Below are positions 23,213-35,520 of a stretch of 64,000 nt of DNA, piece after piece (positions within the stretch are counted from its first letter, which is position 1; each line of letters opens with the position of its first letter). This stretch comes from Ophthalmolycus amberensis (taxonomy: Eukaryota > Chordata > Actinopteri > Perciformes > Zoarcidae), in NCBI GenBank assembly GCA_024529925.1, contig JAFEUB010000795.1, positions 1,302,001 through 1,366,000 of the forward strand, in the 5' to 3' direction. The position numbers were made by a program, and so were the translations under genes. The notes under the pieces are model-generated. The model was given only the letters and a program-made list of their open reading frames with translations, did no database searches and was not told the origin of the DNA.

Positions 23213-23471
23213 TGATTGCCAACTCATGCGGGGTGCATCTCCCCTGTCACTTTTTCTCAGGCTGGGGTTCTGCTCCTCACTAGCGTGTCACACTATGCAG
23301 AATATCCAATGGATGATTATGTTAATGTGGGACTTGATCCATGTTAAATTATGCATAATGGATTGATGTGGCACAAAGTCATCAATTAGACGGATATCAG
23401 CACTAAAAAGTGTGACACAGCATAATATTATTTTTTTCTGCTGTTTTAACAGAGAGTTAGCTTCAGGACCT

Positions 23472-23496
23472 CACACACAGACACACACACACACAC
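23472..23496. repeat. (AC)n microsatellite
   Basis: AC dinucleotide run with a single G interruption, about 25 bases. Confidence 0.9.
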
Positions 23497-24167
23497 CTCT
23501 GACACAGATTGTGTTCGGTGACACAGTTTAGCTGTGTGTGCTTGTCAGTTTGTGTTTGTGCATATGAGTGTCCATCTTTCTGTTTCATAGTTGACCTTGC
23601 TTTGTCTCGGATTTCCAGTCATCATGCTCTTCAGTCGAGGTGCGAGTCCATGACATGTAGTGATATTCAGCAGTGGGTGAGGCCTCATATCACACCTCTA
23701 GGAGCTGTCTGCACCAGGGTCGCTGAGCCGTGACCTCAAGCCTGCAGTGTTAACTGGTTTAGCCAGGTGGCAATAGCGGGGGGTGGAAGATTTGGTGGGC
23801 TGAGCATTAAAAAACCCATGAGCTGATCAGCCCCAGAGTAAAGGACAACGCATTCTCCTCGCCAGGCTTTCACGCACACTTTTCCAAAAAAGCCTTTCTG
23901 AAACCTTCATAACATAATACTGTGTGCACATGTTTTTCTGGTGTTTTACTAAACTGCTTTGTCAACACAGTCCCCACTGCTAAAACAAAAAAGGAAAACT
24001 CCTTTCACTGATGGAGCCAACAATTGTCTGGACTTTTCAAATGGCCTTTAAACTGTGTTTTAAATTAAGTGTTCATTTTAGGCCTCCATACCTCCCCACA
24101 CAGCAGGAGTTCTTTGACTAAATAGAAATACAATATCCCCTCGAAGTCAGTATTTTAATGATGATTA

Positions 24168-24690
24168 GTGGTGGAGAGTAGCAATGTGCATTTACTCAAG
24201 TACAGTACTAGAAGTACAATTTTGAGGTATCTCCTTTTTCTGATACTTTATACTTCTACTCCACTACATTTTTCAGGGAAATATTGTAGCACCTAAAGTT
24301 ACTAGTTATTTTGCAGATTAAGATTTTACATTAAAAGCGTATGATCGGTTTATGAAATGTGATGCAGTCGACAGCAAAGAACATCTTTATGATTACATTC
24401 CTTAATCCTTAAGTAAAATCCACCAATGCTTTAAGTATTTTCCAACCTGAGTTGATTTAATTTAAAAACTAAAATATACTGTCAATAATGAATTAGGAAA
24501 AAATATATTTTTAGGACTCAGTCATATAGATATAATTTGTATAATATAACACCATCAACAATGCAATTTTTCTGAACAATGATCGTTTTTACTTTCGATA
24601 CTTTGAATACATTTTACTTATTTAAGAATTTGACTGTTTTATTTGTCATGAAGTAATTACCAAAGTGTAGTCCTCCTGGTTTTACTTAAA
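24168..24690 (+). mobile_element. Dispersed teleost repeat (gtggaaagtaactaagtac type)
   Basis: The start (gtggagagtagcaatgtgca, ttactcaagtacagtactag) and the interior (ttatacttctactccactac, ggaaatattgta, cagattaagattttacatta, gatactttgaatacatttta) follow a repeat seen in many percomorph genomes and transcripts. It is non-coding and probably a non-autonomous DNA element. Terminal inverted repeats cannot be defined in this copy because the right end is diverged. Confidence 0.7.
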
Positions 24691-25015
24691 GGTGCTAAAT
24701 TCTATTCACAATATGGCAACAGCTGAGTCTGCGGCTTGCAGCTAATGGTGCTAACAGCGCTAACAGCGCTAACAATGGCAAAAGTACTAACAGAGGTAAC
24801 AGTGTTCACCTGATGGGGAACCGGAGGGTGGGCGCTATGCTGCCGTGACGACGCTGTCTGTCGGCACGGTGTTATCAGCTGTAACCCGCCGTATGAACGC
24901 TACACAGTTCAGAGCGGCGGACACGAGTTAGCGACTGGGGCACACTCACGTGCACCAACATGCACCAAAAGGCCCGGCTATGTAAACAAAGCACAGAGAT
25001 GTCATTCATCCACCA
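24691..25015 (+). mobile_element. Second dispersed repeat abutting the first
   Basis: It begins about ggtgctaaattctattcaca and contains ggtgctaacagcgctaacag, a GC-rich middle with CpG-rich stretches (24836-24930), and gtgcaccaacatgcaccaaa near 24951. I recognise this combination from teleost dispersed repeats, but I cannot name a family. Local base composition (GC-rich, CpG-bearing) differs sharply from the AT-rich flanks, which fits a relatively recent insertion. Confidence 0.5.
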
Positions 25016-27002
25016 GAAATGAATGACTTCCAGTCCCTGTCAGGCAGACAGTGCATGAATATGAATATGTTCTCCTAGCACAGACCTACGGTACTGTAGG
25101 TCACCTATGGTACCTACTAAGTAGACAACACCAACTTGTAGTCCTCCAAACTAAACAACAAACAGGTCATTGAACAAACAAATTGCATGCTGTAGTTTGG
25201 AGGACGGGGGGGTTGTTTGTATTTTTCTGGTGTCTGTCAGTACATCTTGTATACCCATTTCATTGTATTGTCAAAAGAATACAAATAATATTTGTAGAGA
25301 TCCTCTCTTTGATGCCTTTAGTGGACTCCGCCATGAAATGATTGTGCTTCAATGTGAGATTTATGCCTCAAATCTAAAAAAGAAGATGAAAAAGCCTAAG
25401 CACCCTGCAACCACAAGGACACCTCACAGAGCATTTTATGATATCTCTAGTGTGGGTTTTGCTGCTTTGCTCTGGCAAAGGATAGTCACTCTGAGGCATA
25501 AGTGGACACATCTTATTGATTTTCTTTCAAGCCGGATTGCATTGATTGCTGTGAATATGGCAGGCGAATCCAGCTGGTTGTGCGTCCATTGGGACAAAGT
25601 GGGGAGGCAGACAGGGAGCTGAGGCCGAGTGTGCCACAGCGGGGGGCCAGGCTTCATTACACCAACTAAGAGCCCACTGGCCTGACGCAACCCCCACCGC
25701 CGACCCCCACAATCTCCATCCTCTACTTACCCCCAAATTAAACTGAGAGCTTTTTAATTATTTATCAATACCATGCACTCATCGTGGATCAATCAGTGTG
25801 AATGGTTTTTAAACATAATGAAGGAGCCTGCTCCAATGGACTTTTGAAAATTGATCGTGATCTTTGCCATTATGCCTTAAGTATCGGATGAGCTCTGGTG
25901 ACAGTGGTGTTGGTAATTTGGGGCTTGGGCAAGGATGAAGTGGAGCACCACCGGAGTGCTCCCCTGCCTGAACAGAAGTGTGCTTCAGTAAAGCCAAACA
26001 GTATCTGCGCTGAGAGGCCGTCTCTTCCTTCGCCATTAATCAAGCTCTTAAACAGGACACCTCATCTTATCATCACATCACACTGTACTCACAGAAGAGG
26101 GCAGGCCTTTTCCTGAGCCAGAAGCACCACACACCTCCTCAGAGAACACTTCTCAGAGCAAATTACACAGGTCCTCACCACTCCCAAGGTTTAGTAAAGC
26201 TTGATTCATTGTGCTTCTAAGGCCTCCGAATGAACCTAAGCAACCTTAACTTTCCCTCTCTGCCTCCATATTTCTCTCTGGGTGCATCACGTCAAGCAGA
26301 GTGAGGAGCTATTCCATCTGGAATTATTAGCCAGAGACACACAATGCAATCTAATTTCATACCACCACATTCAATCACTATGAATTCAGTGTCGCAGGGA
26401 CAGTGAATAAGACATGGGGTGCAGGTATTTCAAAATGAATTGATGCTTGGGGATGAATTTCTGTACCTGAAATTTTATGAAATTAGAAAAAGATCACCTG
26501 TCGTTCATTTAGATTTCTGTCCATTCAAGATGAGTAAACACTCTGATATTGAATTCAGAAGATTGTTTGTGAGGGAACAAGCCAACATAAAGCAGGACAG
26601 TATAATGAGATTCTTATGTCATCCTTTCTTTTTCTGGTGGGGGTGGAATTGGGTTATAGGGGACTTATTTGTATGTGATATTGAGCACTGCAAAATAAAT
26701 TTGCACCTATTCAAATTGAAATCAGACCAAGGTGCATCAGATAATCCTTTTTAAGATAGTATGAACTGACAGTCCAAGCCCACACACTGGAAAGAAATAA
26801 TCTATCTACAACAAAACAGATATATAGCCTACCTTGCCAAAAGCATTCCAAGATTCTTTTTTCACAAATATTTACCAGTCGAGTATGTGCTTGATTTTAT
26901 TTTTTTTTCCTCCTTGAGGCATAAACAGTTGCATCCATATTCATAGAGAATTTGAGCCTGTCTCCCAATCATCATGTCACAAAGAGTCTTAGCAAAAGCG
27001 CC
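25016..27002. other. Unassigned sequence with a possible regulatory block
   Basis: No gene seen. A seven-base-stem hairpin (GACCTAC/GTAGGTC) lies at 25083-25102. The block 25620-25900 is GC-balanced and then rich in ttaattatttatcaatacca and gatcaatcagtg, and could be a conserved non-coding element. The 150-codon frame at 25170-25622 has no domain I recognise and has a competing open frame on the opposite strand. Confidence 0.4.
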
Positions 27003-27075
27003 TTCCCAATAGCTCAGTTTGTCGCTGGATCAGGAAACCTGATTTTGTTTTGAATCCCGGAGCCTTTGGAGACGT
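27003..27075 (+). mobile_element. tRNA-derived SINE head
   Basis: An RNA polymerase III A-box (tagctcagtttgtcgctg, 27010-27027) and a B-box (gttttgaatcccgg, 27047-27060) are separated by about 25 bases, as in a tRNA-derived SINE. The anticodon-arm equivalent forms atcagg-aaa-cctgat, which leaves a three-base loop. That rules out a functional tRNA. No SINE body or tail is obvious downstream, so the copy is probably truncated or very old. Confidence 0.6.
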
Positions 27076-28071
27076 CAGGCCGTATCAGCGAAGAAGCCTG
27101 TGATGGCTGCAGTTATACAGCATGGCGGCTCCAGCTGCTCATGAATCTTTTTGAAATGGCTTATTTCTGAGGGAGTGTTGAGAGGTAAGCCTGAAAGAAG
27201 GACAAGGTTTAGTGTGAAGATGAGCGGTGGGTAGCCACTGCGAGGATGTGATGTGCTCGTGGTGGTGTCAGTGGTTGTAGCGAGACTGTGAGAGGCTCTA
27301 ATGTGAGAAAGGATGAAACAGAGAAAGAGAGAAAGAGAGGGTGGTGTTAGTGTTGGTGTTGATGGTGGGCGGGTGGGTGCAATGTAACCTTGACATGAAC
27401 CCAAACTCGATTCAGACACATTTCTCCTGATGCTGCTGGCATTCATATGAGCAGCTTAGTGCTTTATCTTCCCACTGGCTGAAAACAAGTGGGCCTGCAT
27501 GATGTCCAGTCTGGGATCTTTTGCACTATAAGCCTGTGGTTCAGGTGGTGTGAGGCCATATCTGTTGCTCTGAGCTCTGAGCTGGTGACTCGCAGTGTGT
27601 AGTTCTCCCTTCATCTCGACCCTCTGTGTCCTGCTGGTGCATTAAAAACCCGTACCGATGTAACAGCAGAGGGGTGCAGGGAGCAAGTGTGGACATGTTG
27701 TGAAGGCCGGGCCCATTTTGATAGTGTCACCTTCATATTCCTTGTGCTTCCGTGCTAGACCTTTCTACATTATGCAGTGTGTTGAATGTTTTAGACCAGC
27801 CCAACACCTATTATTTGTCCACAAAGAGCAGGCCTGCAAACACATGGAGGAGGATGTTGTCCGAGAGCTTAAACATCACAGCCCTTACTCTTATTAATAT
27901 TTCATTTTTTTTACAGGTCCTCAACCTAACGCTATCCTGTCTTTTTCTCTCTCTCTCTGTCGTCAATGTATTCTATTTCTCCTGGCAACTAAAGCACAAT
28001 TCATGTTTTTATGATTGTTTTGGCCTCTTAAGGCCCTTTGTTATGATTAGGTAAGGATCATGTTTTCGGAG
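27076..28071. other. Unassigned sequence
   Basis: No gene seen. It contains an AGAGAAAG-rich run near 27318-27340 and a GGTGTT-rich run at 27341-27376. The 123-codon minus-strand frame (27075-27446) is dominated by these low-complexity runs (P, T, S, L). Confidence 0.5.
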
Positions 28072-28738
28072 AAAGGAATAGTTCCACTTTTTGACAAATA
28101 TGTTTATTCGCTTTAATGGCGAGAGTTAGATGAGAAGATGAGCTTAGCATAAAGGCCGTAAGCAGGAGTTCACAAATCCCTTCATTCATGAATTCAAAAT
28201 GTATTCAACTAGGAAAAGCCACATTGACATTGAAAATCTCCTTTACGAGAGTGTCCTGGCCGAGACACGCAGCAGCACATTAAAAAAGTTTTAAAGGCGC
28301 CTCCTGTCTTAAATTTGACAGGTTAAACACAATCAACAAGTGAATTGTCAGGGCATTTTAAAACTTTGAGGACCACCACCTCAGAATTAGAAGAGTCTGC
28401 ATAACAATATTACAGTTTCTGCCCGTGCGATTTATTTGAAGCACTTCGTTTGGTTCAGTTCAGTTCTCAGAACAGAGAAGGAAAAAGTTACAGCACCTTA
28501 CTTCAATCAACACAAGGTTTTTGTAAGGATAAAACAAACGAGATATAATGAGTTTATTAGTCAGCTCTACGGACAGAGCCAGGTTAGCTTATTTCCTGTT
28601 TCCAATCGTTATACTCAGCTAAGCTCCGTCTCCTGGCTGTAGCTTCATGTTTAACAGACAGACATCAGAGTGCTATCAGTCTTCTCATCTTACTCTCGGC
28701 AAGAAAGCGAATAAGTGCATTTCCCAAAATGTTCATCA
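28072..28738 (-). mobile_element. Foldback-family element with an internal retroelement tail
   Basis: The left arm reads aaaggaatagttccacttt, then tattcgctttaatggcgaga, then gttagatgagaag. The right arm at 28680-28738 is the inverse (cttctcatcttactctcggc, aagaaagcgaataag, tttcccaaaatgttcatc). Interior family sequence is preserved on the minus strand at about 28510-28660 (aaacaaacgagatataatga, gctgtagcttcatgtttaac). A foreign block sits inside the left half at about 28160-28270. No coding capacity. Confidence 0.72.
28160..28270 (-). mobile_element. LINE-type 3' tail inside the foldback element
   Basis: On the minus strand this reads gtctcggccaggacactctc, gtaaaggagattttcaatgt, caatgtggcttttcctagtt and an AT-rich run. 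That is the familiar 3' tail of a dispersed teleost retroelement (ggccaggacactct...gagattt...aatct/tgtcaatg...ttttcctgg). It is too short to assign a clade. Its position within an otherwise recognisable foldback copy suggests secondary insertion. Confidence 0.5.
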
Positions 28739-29845
28739 CATCAGATAGGGAGCGACAACTGTGATCCTCTGGAGCGCTCTCTGAAAACCTTGTTCCATCT
28801 CTCAGTGTGAAGTAGCCAAAAAACTCTTTGAGGAGCCCACACCGACAGAAAAAAAAATAACTTATTTGGGTTGTAATGAGTGACCTTTCCATGAAGCAGC
28901 AAACATGCATTTTTATGCCAGGGCATAAATAGCTGAGCTACATAACAATTAAGGTAACCTTTCTGTTTGAATAAGAGCCAATTGCTCAGAGAACTGAAAT
29001 AACATGAATGATAAATTATTTTTGTAACCCGGTGCACAGACGGTGAAGAATAAGGAACAATGAAGTGGGGGAGGGAGAAGTAGTGCCTTGTCTCAATTGT
29101 AAATCCCAGTTATAATGCCTCGTTAAAAAGATTTGGGAAGGCGAAACAGAAGCAGACACAGCCTCTCTTTCTTAAAGGTAGACAGGTCTCAGTGGGATTC
29201 ATTAATGTGTGTCCCGGTGGTAGTCTTCCTCTTACAGCACAATCGCCTGGGTTAGCACCAATCCTGAAATTACACCTAATTGGACAATTACTCAAACTCA
29301 GAAACCTCCTGCAATAAGCTAACAAGGCCCCTAATAAACACCTTGTCTTCTAATAAAAACAAGGAAGTCATTTGCGTCACCCAAGAGGCCCAATTTTTTT
29401 TTTTATCTGTGCTAAATTTATTTTTAAAATAATTGCATGTGCTATGAATGAGAATATTAAAAAGGTAGCAGAGAAAGGGGGAAAGAAAGTGTGTGAGGGA
29501 GAAAGAGAGACGGCAATGCAAACCCTACCTTAGGCTCAGTGTTGCAGTCTGCTCTCCTGGGGGAGAGCTCATTTGTTTCACAGATAAGCACACTGCACAC
29601 TGCACTACTGTAATATTATTGCTGTCATACCATAATGAAATAATTACTGTTTTGTCTTCCTTTCAACCAACCAAGCCCATCCCATTCGCTCTGCTTTGAC
29701 CCCTCCCCCACAAATAGACATATTTCTTCCCCATGTTAAACGTTAATTAAACAATGACAGTGACAATAGATTATTTCAGCCTCGTCTTCATTGCATCCAT
29801 TCAGGGTCGCTTATAGTGGCTGTTGGACAAATATACTTCTGTGAA
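28739..29845. other. Unassigned sequence with a possible regulatory block
   Basis: No gene seen. The block 29190-29400 (TTCATTAATG, CACCTAATTGGACAATTA, CCTAATAAACACC, TAATAAAAACAAGG) is GC-balanced with repeated homeodomain-like cores, and is a weak conserved-element candidate. Confidence 0.4.
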
Positions 29846-30019
29846 GTTAAGAAATAGTTTGACATATTAGAAAAATAGCCGTATTTCTTTTCTTTCCGAA
29901 AGGCATATGAGAAGATGATGATACAAGTATCATTGTCTGTTAAATATGAAGCTACAGCCAGAAGACAGAGCCTAGTTTAGCAAAAAGGTGTATAAGTATA
30001 TTTCCCAAAATTTCAAATT
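29846..30019 (+). mobile_element. Short foldback-family copy
   Basis: gttaagaaatagtttgacat at the left, then gcatatgagaagatg, ctgttaaatatgaagctaca, gccagaagacagagcctag, and at the right a residual inverse end (aagtatatttcccaaaattt). It is a deleted version of the family at 28072-28738, about 1.1 kb away. Confidence 0.65.
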
Positions 30020-33000
30020 GTAACTCCAGGTTTGTGATTCGATTTTAATATCGTCAGCAGCCACTCACCCCTATACCTGTGGTACCTGTGGTTCAGATGG
30101 AGTTTCACGTTCAAATATATTTCTATAAATCAATTTGATTATTTAACATCTCTGAATTTCTCTGTTTCTATAATTCCCAAGATGCATGGAGGTGGGGTTT
30201 ACTGTGGCAGAGTGCACATCCTCTTTCCTGTTACCTGGTTGTCTGACCTTTCTGTGGTGTGCACCACTCCGGAAAGTTAACAACCATTATCACATCTTGC
30301 TACTAACGTTAGACAAACAGATAGATGAATAAATAATCATAGCTGACCTCGCACAACCAGGGACAGCGGTCTAACACCTCCCCTGGCAATAGTTCACCAA
30401 AATGCCACTCTCCTGCCATTACAGAAGGAAGAGGAAAAAAAGGAGAAAAAAAAAAAAAAACGACAGGAAGAGGGGATGAGAACCCACAAGAGGTGGACAG
30501 TGACAAATGGTGTGGAAAAAACAACACAGGCAGCCATCTGAAGGGAAGACAAGAGTAATACTCACAAATAATTAACTGGGTAAATATTGGATAGCAGACT
30601 GACTAATTACTTCACACGTCTCACTGCGCTCTCATTATTGTTGCTGTCGCAGTTAACCCTTTCCCACAAGGCGGGGCTGTGCAATGAGCTTGACTCTTTA
30701 CAGGAGAGAGGATGAATCACTTACTTTTCTGTATTTTTATTTATTCATGCAGTCGGAAAACAGAGAAGAACACACAAGAGATACATTTGGGAGGATTTAA
30801 GCCAAGGCTAGTTAAGAGAACGAGAGGAATTATTTCAAATGACCACACTGACTGTTTTGTATATTTTAGCTTATTCACTGCAAATTGTGTTGTTGTTAAA
30901 TTACTGACAATCATTTATGTTCAAACCATCTAAGTCCTAAACACACCATGCTATCACCAAACAAACAAAGAAGTCAAGAAGCAGTAGCAGTTTAAAAAAT
31001 AAAATAAAAAGTTCTTTACTAGTTCTACACAATTAACATAATTCTAACAATGCACAAACTACAACAATGTTTTAAAAAAGTCACATTACACATAATTCAT
31101 TAAATTTAATTTTATCCCAACCCATGGTGTCAGCAACGCCACGCCGCCCCAGATCGGTCATTGTCCTTGCATATAGATCTTGCTATCTTATCGGTGATGG
31201 CCTTTTCTACAAGCAACGGTCCTGAGGATGATGGTGTGGAGTGTGGTATGCACACAGCGACAGTGGTAATCTGAACAGCTATAGCCACAGATTAGCTAGC
31301 ACATTACATGTCAAAAAGAAGCTTGAAATCGATCTCAAAAACTCAAAACAATATTATCCTCTGTCTTTGAGAGATAACTTCCTTTCTCTCTCTTCTCACT
31401 CCTTCACTTTCCCCAGACGTTGGTCAACACGGGCTGTCTTGAGTCCAGTATTTTATTTGTTGAGAGAGTAACTGTTTGGCCTGTTGTAAAACAGACGGGA
31501 GCGATAGAATAGAATGGTTCCGACCAATAAAAGAGCTAGAGCTCTCTAACAAGCAAAGAACAATGTGCACCTATTTGCGAACTCAACGGGGTTAGGTGTG
31601 AAGAACGAGATGGAAAGAGTATGTTCAGCAATAACTTATTGAGAAAAGTGTGGAAAACACTGACGGGCGGACGCCAGGAGAAGTAGATTAAGTAGATGAA
31701 GTGGTTTATGAAGTTTGTCCACCATGACATCTGGTCACTGTTCATAAAATACTGATTGAATGAATTCAAGCAGACTGCAGCTGTTATGCTCTGTGAAGGT
31801 CAAACCTGCACACTTTCTCAACGTTCATGTGGCACGGAAGAGATAGGCTTTGGGTCGAGTGTTGCTTTAAAACCAGAGGGTGTGGATGCGAGCTGTTTGC
31901 TCCTCAGTGCTAGTTAATCTTACATCGGAGTTCCAACCGACAGTCCTCAGGTAAACTGGTGAATCTGCTCACACAAGGATGTTTCTCCAATAATCTGCAA
32001 GCCGGTGGTTAATGACAGCAGCTGTGAGGCAGGCATGCACCACTTCCAAGCTGATTTAAGTTTAATGAGCCACTCCAGAGTGCTATTGATTCAAATCCAT
32101 ATTTGACAGGATACACTGTGAGCATATATTAAATGGATAAGAACACCTCTTGGACACTCAGAGACCATTGACGAATGAAAGAAACGGCATTAAGCAAAGA
32201 TCGGATGTCTTTTGTTGAGTGATCAGAGCTGTGCCAGTGTGGAGTGTGTGTATGGATCATGGCTCTATGTTATACCTTGCTTTTGAAAATGTGTTGTAGA
32301 AAAGGTAAACACATTTAACAACCATTATAATTCTCCTCTCCATCTAACCTGCCAGCAGCATATTTTAAAAGGATTTAAAATGCATTTTAAGTTTATATAC
32401 TTACTATTGAAGTGAGTATAATTAAACATGCATGTCTCTTTTTAACTGTTGACAGAGGCAGGTCTCAGGGATGACTATCATTTGGTAAAAAACTGAGAAT
32501 TAGCATATCACGTGAATTTTTGATTCAGAAATGACTTGGAGAAGCTAAACAGCATGCTAATCTTGAATCATTTGAGTTTACAATATGAACCAAGTGTTAC
32601 TACTTTACATCCAAGGACAAAGTTCTCCAAAGGTGAAAGACTGGAATACTGTTCATTTTCAGCGAGACAACTGGTAAAAACGAAGCTCAAAAAAAGTGCT
32701 TTTGCATTTTCTCAATTTGTGTATCCTCCTTCACCATACAAACCAACGGAGATGTTAATCAGTGAATACGTTGTTGTGATTCCCTGGTCCAGAGCTTCAG
32801 CATTAGCACAGTCACAGTTCAAAACAGGATTAGTTGTTATTTTGGGACTTTAAATATTACCTTTTTTTTCTCAAACAACATATTTATAAATGATGAAATG
32901 TTGGTAGATGTATATGTACGTATGACATGTACACGGTAGAACAATATTTTTCATGAAGTCAATTATTTTAGATCAAACTCTGACTCTCAAACTGGGTGCC

Positions 33001-34389
33001 ATTAATGAAAGTGGTGTTTGAGAAACAGCTCCATCATATTGAGCCTAAAAAAACACTATTTATATTGTTTTTCTACTTTACAGTTGCCAAGGAAAGCTTC
33101 GCTATAATTAGCAGCAGCTATAAATAGCACTAATTATAAGTGGCACTTAGAGAAATTGCATAGATGGGTCAATAATGTAAGGACAACAAAATATATCTGC
33201 TGAACATTACCTGAATCATAACCCGAGTAAAACAAGAGAAACTCGTGACCTGCTGCATCCGTATGACAAGAGCGCCACAATCCCCATGACTGAGCGAGGC
33301 AGCAGAGGTTTAAGAGAAGAGCGGCAGCGTGGAAACTTTCTGTTCTGTATCCTTGCTTTTATGATTCTTCTTTTTTTCTTCACGGTAAGTCGTGTGAAAT
33401 GAAATTAAAAATGCTTGCTTGATTACATACATTTTTGAAGTGAGGATAACAAATGTTTTCAAAATCGTCGATGAGTTACAATCTGTTTTCCCCACCAAGC
33501 CAACTGACAGCTTCCTAATGCTGCCACATTAAAGTGGATTTCCAGTGCGTGTGATGCAGCTTTAACTAGGTCCCGGGGGCATTGTTAGTTATCATTGCCT
33601 ACTGCTGGAGTGAGCCCCGGTGAAAGCAATTTTAGCTTTCCTCCCAATCAGTGGTGCAACATGAGAGATGGCCAACGAGAACAAACAGCCCGGCTCACCA
33701 CTTCCCGCCGCCGATCTTATCTGAAATGCTGCTCCTGTCCCGAAAGAGCCTACTAACGCAACAGCCCCTCCCCTCCCTTAAAAGACATGAGATGGTTGGC
33801 CCCAGGCCCTCCCAATTCATGCAGATATCCGTAAATTAGACTCATAGAGACCGACCAAAACGTCCTCTGAGGGTATTAGACATGAGCACTTATGCCACTG
33901 AACATGTGAGAGGCTTTCCGGGAGTGCACATGAAAATGCCATCATGAAGTCCCACCACAGCCGAGGTTTTACATGTTTCTATTTTGTCCTGTTGTGCATG
34001 TCCTGCTACGGCATCAAAACACACATACCTACGGGCAAGGGAAATTCAAATCACAAATAATGATTTTTCTACCTGCCGCCAGTGATGTATTTATTTCTTG
34101 CAAGAAGACAGGGCTACCGTTAGCGAGGCATAACTGTTTTGAAGAGCGTGAGTGATGTTTTCAAAGTTGTTTTTTTATCAGGTTCTCAATGTTTTTAGAT
34201 GGATGGCCCCAGTAATTCCTCATGATCATTATGTTTGTGGTGATTAACTCTGCTAATGCTAATGCTAATGTACCATAACAACTGAAGGAGAAAGCAGAGT
34301 TTGTAATGCTGGTGCTTTAAAACAGTTGATGTAAATACCATACATTTTTAATCATTATGTGTTTGTTTGGCACCGAGTAAACAAGTGAG
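30020..34389. other. Unassigned sequence
   Basis: No gene seen over 4.4 kb. An A15 tract lies at 30446-30460 in an A/G-rich run. The region 30930-31880 has an unusual uniform look and might be an old long-terminal-repeat remnant, but no terminal dinucleotides, primer site or duplicated ends can be shown. The block 33540-33800 is GC-balanced and a weak candidate for conserved non-coding sequence. A triple GCTAAT run lies at about 34251-34268. Confidence 0.45.
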
Positions 34390-35520
34390 CGAGTGCGTGA
34401 GTGAGTATGGAGTGAAATCAGTCTCAATTAATGAATGCACACATAAGGATTCACAAATGTATCGTGGTATTTGTATATAAATGACTCTCAACAAAATACT
34501 TTTCAATGTACACAAACATAGTTGTCATTATATATAAACGGAAACAAAATCCACATTAAAAGATGAGACTCAATAAAATATTTGGGAAGTACAATATTTA
34601 GTATTTCAAATAAGTGTAAAAAAAATAAAAATATGTATTAAAAATGATTCTGCAAATTTCAAAACACTTTGTTACATTTATACAAAAACTTTTGAATCAG
34701 CCATTTCAAACTAATTGTGTGTACTTCACAACATTTGTGTGTTTTTGTTGTTTTTTTACACTCCTGACATTGCTTGATTGACAAATGCATTTATTTTCAA
34801 AAGGGAATTATCTGGAGCCAATCAGATGTCTCCTTAATTTTCAGCCAATCACATGACCGTGCCCCCCCCCCCCCTTCCCTCCACACAAGGGTTTACTCTT
34901 ACATCCCCCGAAACTAGTCAGACTGCAAGCTTTGGCGAAGTGGTGCAAACATTTGAACAACCAAACGTGGGCAGATAAGATTGTAAAGATCCCCAAAATA
35001 ATCCAAACAGAGGGATATATAGCAAAACTAATGTAAGCATTAGCCAACTTTCGCCAAGAGTAGTGGCTGGTGATCGGTGATGGACTTGTTACCGGGGGAT
35101 TCCTTTCCACCCTGTTCTCAGGTTCCCACCAAGGCAATGATGAATATTATGAACTCATGGGCGTTCGCTTATTTGAAAATGAAGGAGAGTTCTGATTGGC
35201 TACAGATAATTCCCTGTTGAAAAAAAATGCATTTGGGAATCAGGCGACGTTGGGGAAGCCTAAAAAAACACATGACTCAAATTCAGTGAAGTTCATACAT
35301 GACAAGTGGTTTGTAAATGCTGGTTCATCAGTTTGAATATAAATGTCACACCCATATGTGGATTATTTTTTACATTTAGAAACAACTTTTTATTCTATTT
35401 TTTGTGGAGTCATTTATATATAAAAATCACAAAATACAATTTTGAATCCTTCTGTGTGCGTTCATTAATATTGAGACTGATCTGACTCCATAAATGAGTG
35501 AGTGAGAGCCACGCCACTGT
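34390..35520. mobile_element. Large foldback element with long imperfect inverted arms
   Basis: The left arm (34390 to about 34860) and right arm (about 35170-35520) are mirror images over several blocks. atcagtctcaattaatgaa near 34418 pairs with ttcattaatattgagactga at 35461. tatataaatgactctcaac at 34474 pairs with gtggagtcatttatatataa at 35404. aaatgcattta at 34785 pairs with aaaaatgcattt at 35224. gggaattatctgg/agccaatcaga at 34804 pairs with tctgattggct/acagataattccc at 35191. The left arm holds about 130 bases missing from the right. The central spacer carries a C13 tract at 34862-34874. No transposase frame is visible, so it is a non-autonomous foldback or miniature element. Target duplications are not clear. 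Confidence 0.78.
34862..34874. repeat. C13 homopolymer
   Basis: Thirteen consecutive C residues at the inner edge of the left arm of the foldback element. Confidence 0.95.

Larger units (their letters stand above)
22936..24167. other. Unassigned sequence with GT/AC microsatellites
   Basis: No gene seen. The apparent frames at 23157-23366 and 23509-23733 are driven by the GT repeats (runs of C and V codons). A near-palindrome ATTCGCTT-t-AAGCGAAT lies at 23095-23111. Confidence 0.5.

Noticed and set aside
25170..25622. 150-codon open frame
   Set aside because: No recognisable domain. The opposite strand is also open across its end, and no exon-like boundaries stand out.
27003..27075. Functional tRNA gene
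   Set aside because: The A- and B-boxes are present, but the anticodon arm and acceptor pairing do not fit a cloverleaf. A SINE head fits better.
30930..31880. Possible LTR retrotransposon remnant
   Set aside because: I could not find duplicated terminal repeats, a primer-binding site or any gag/pol motif.
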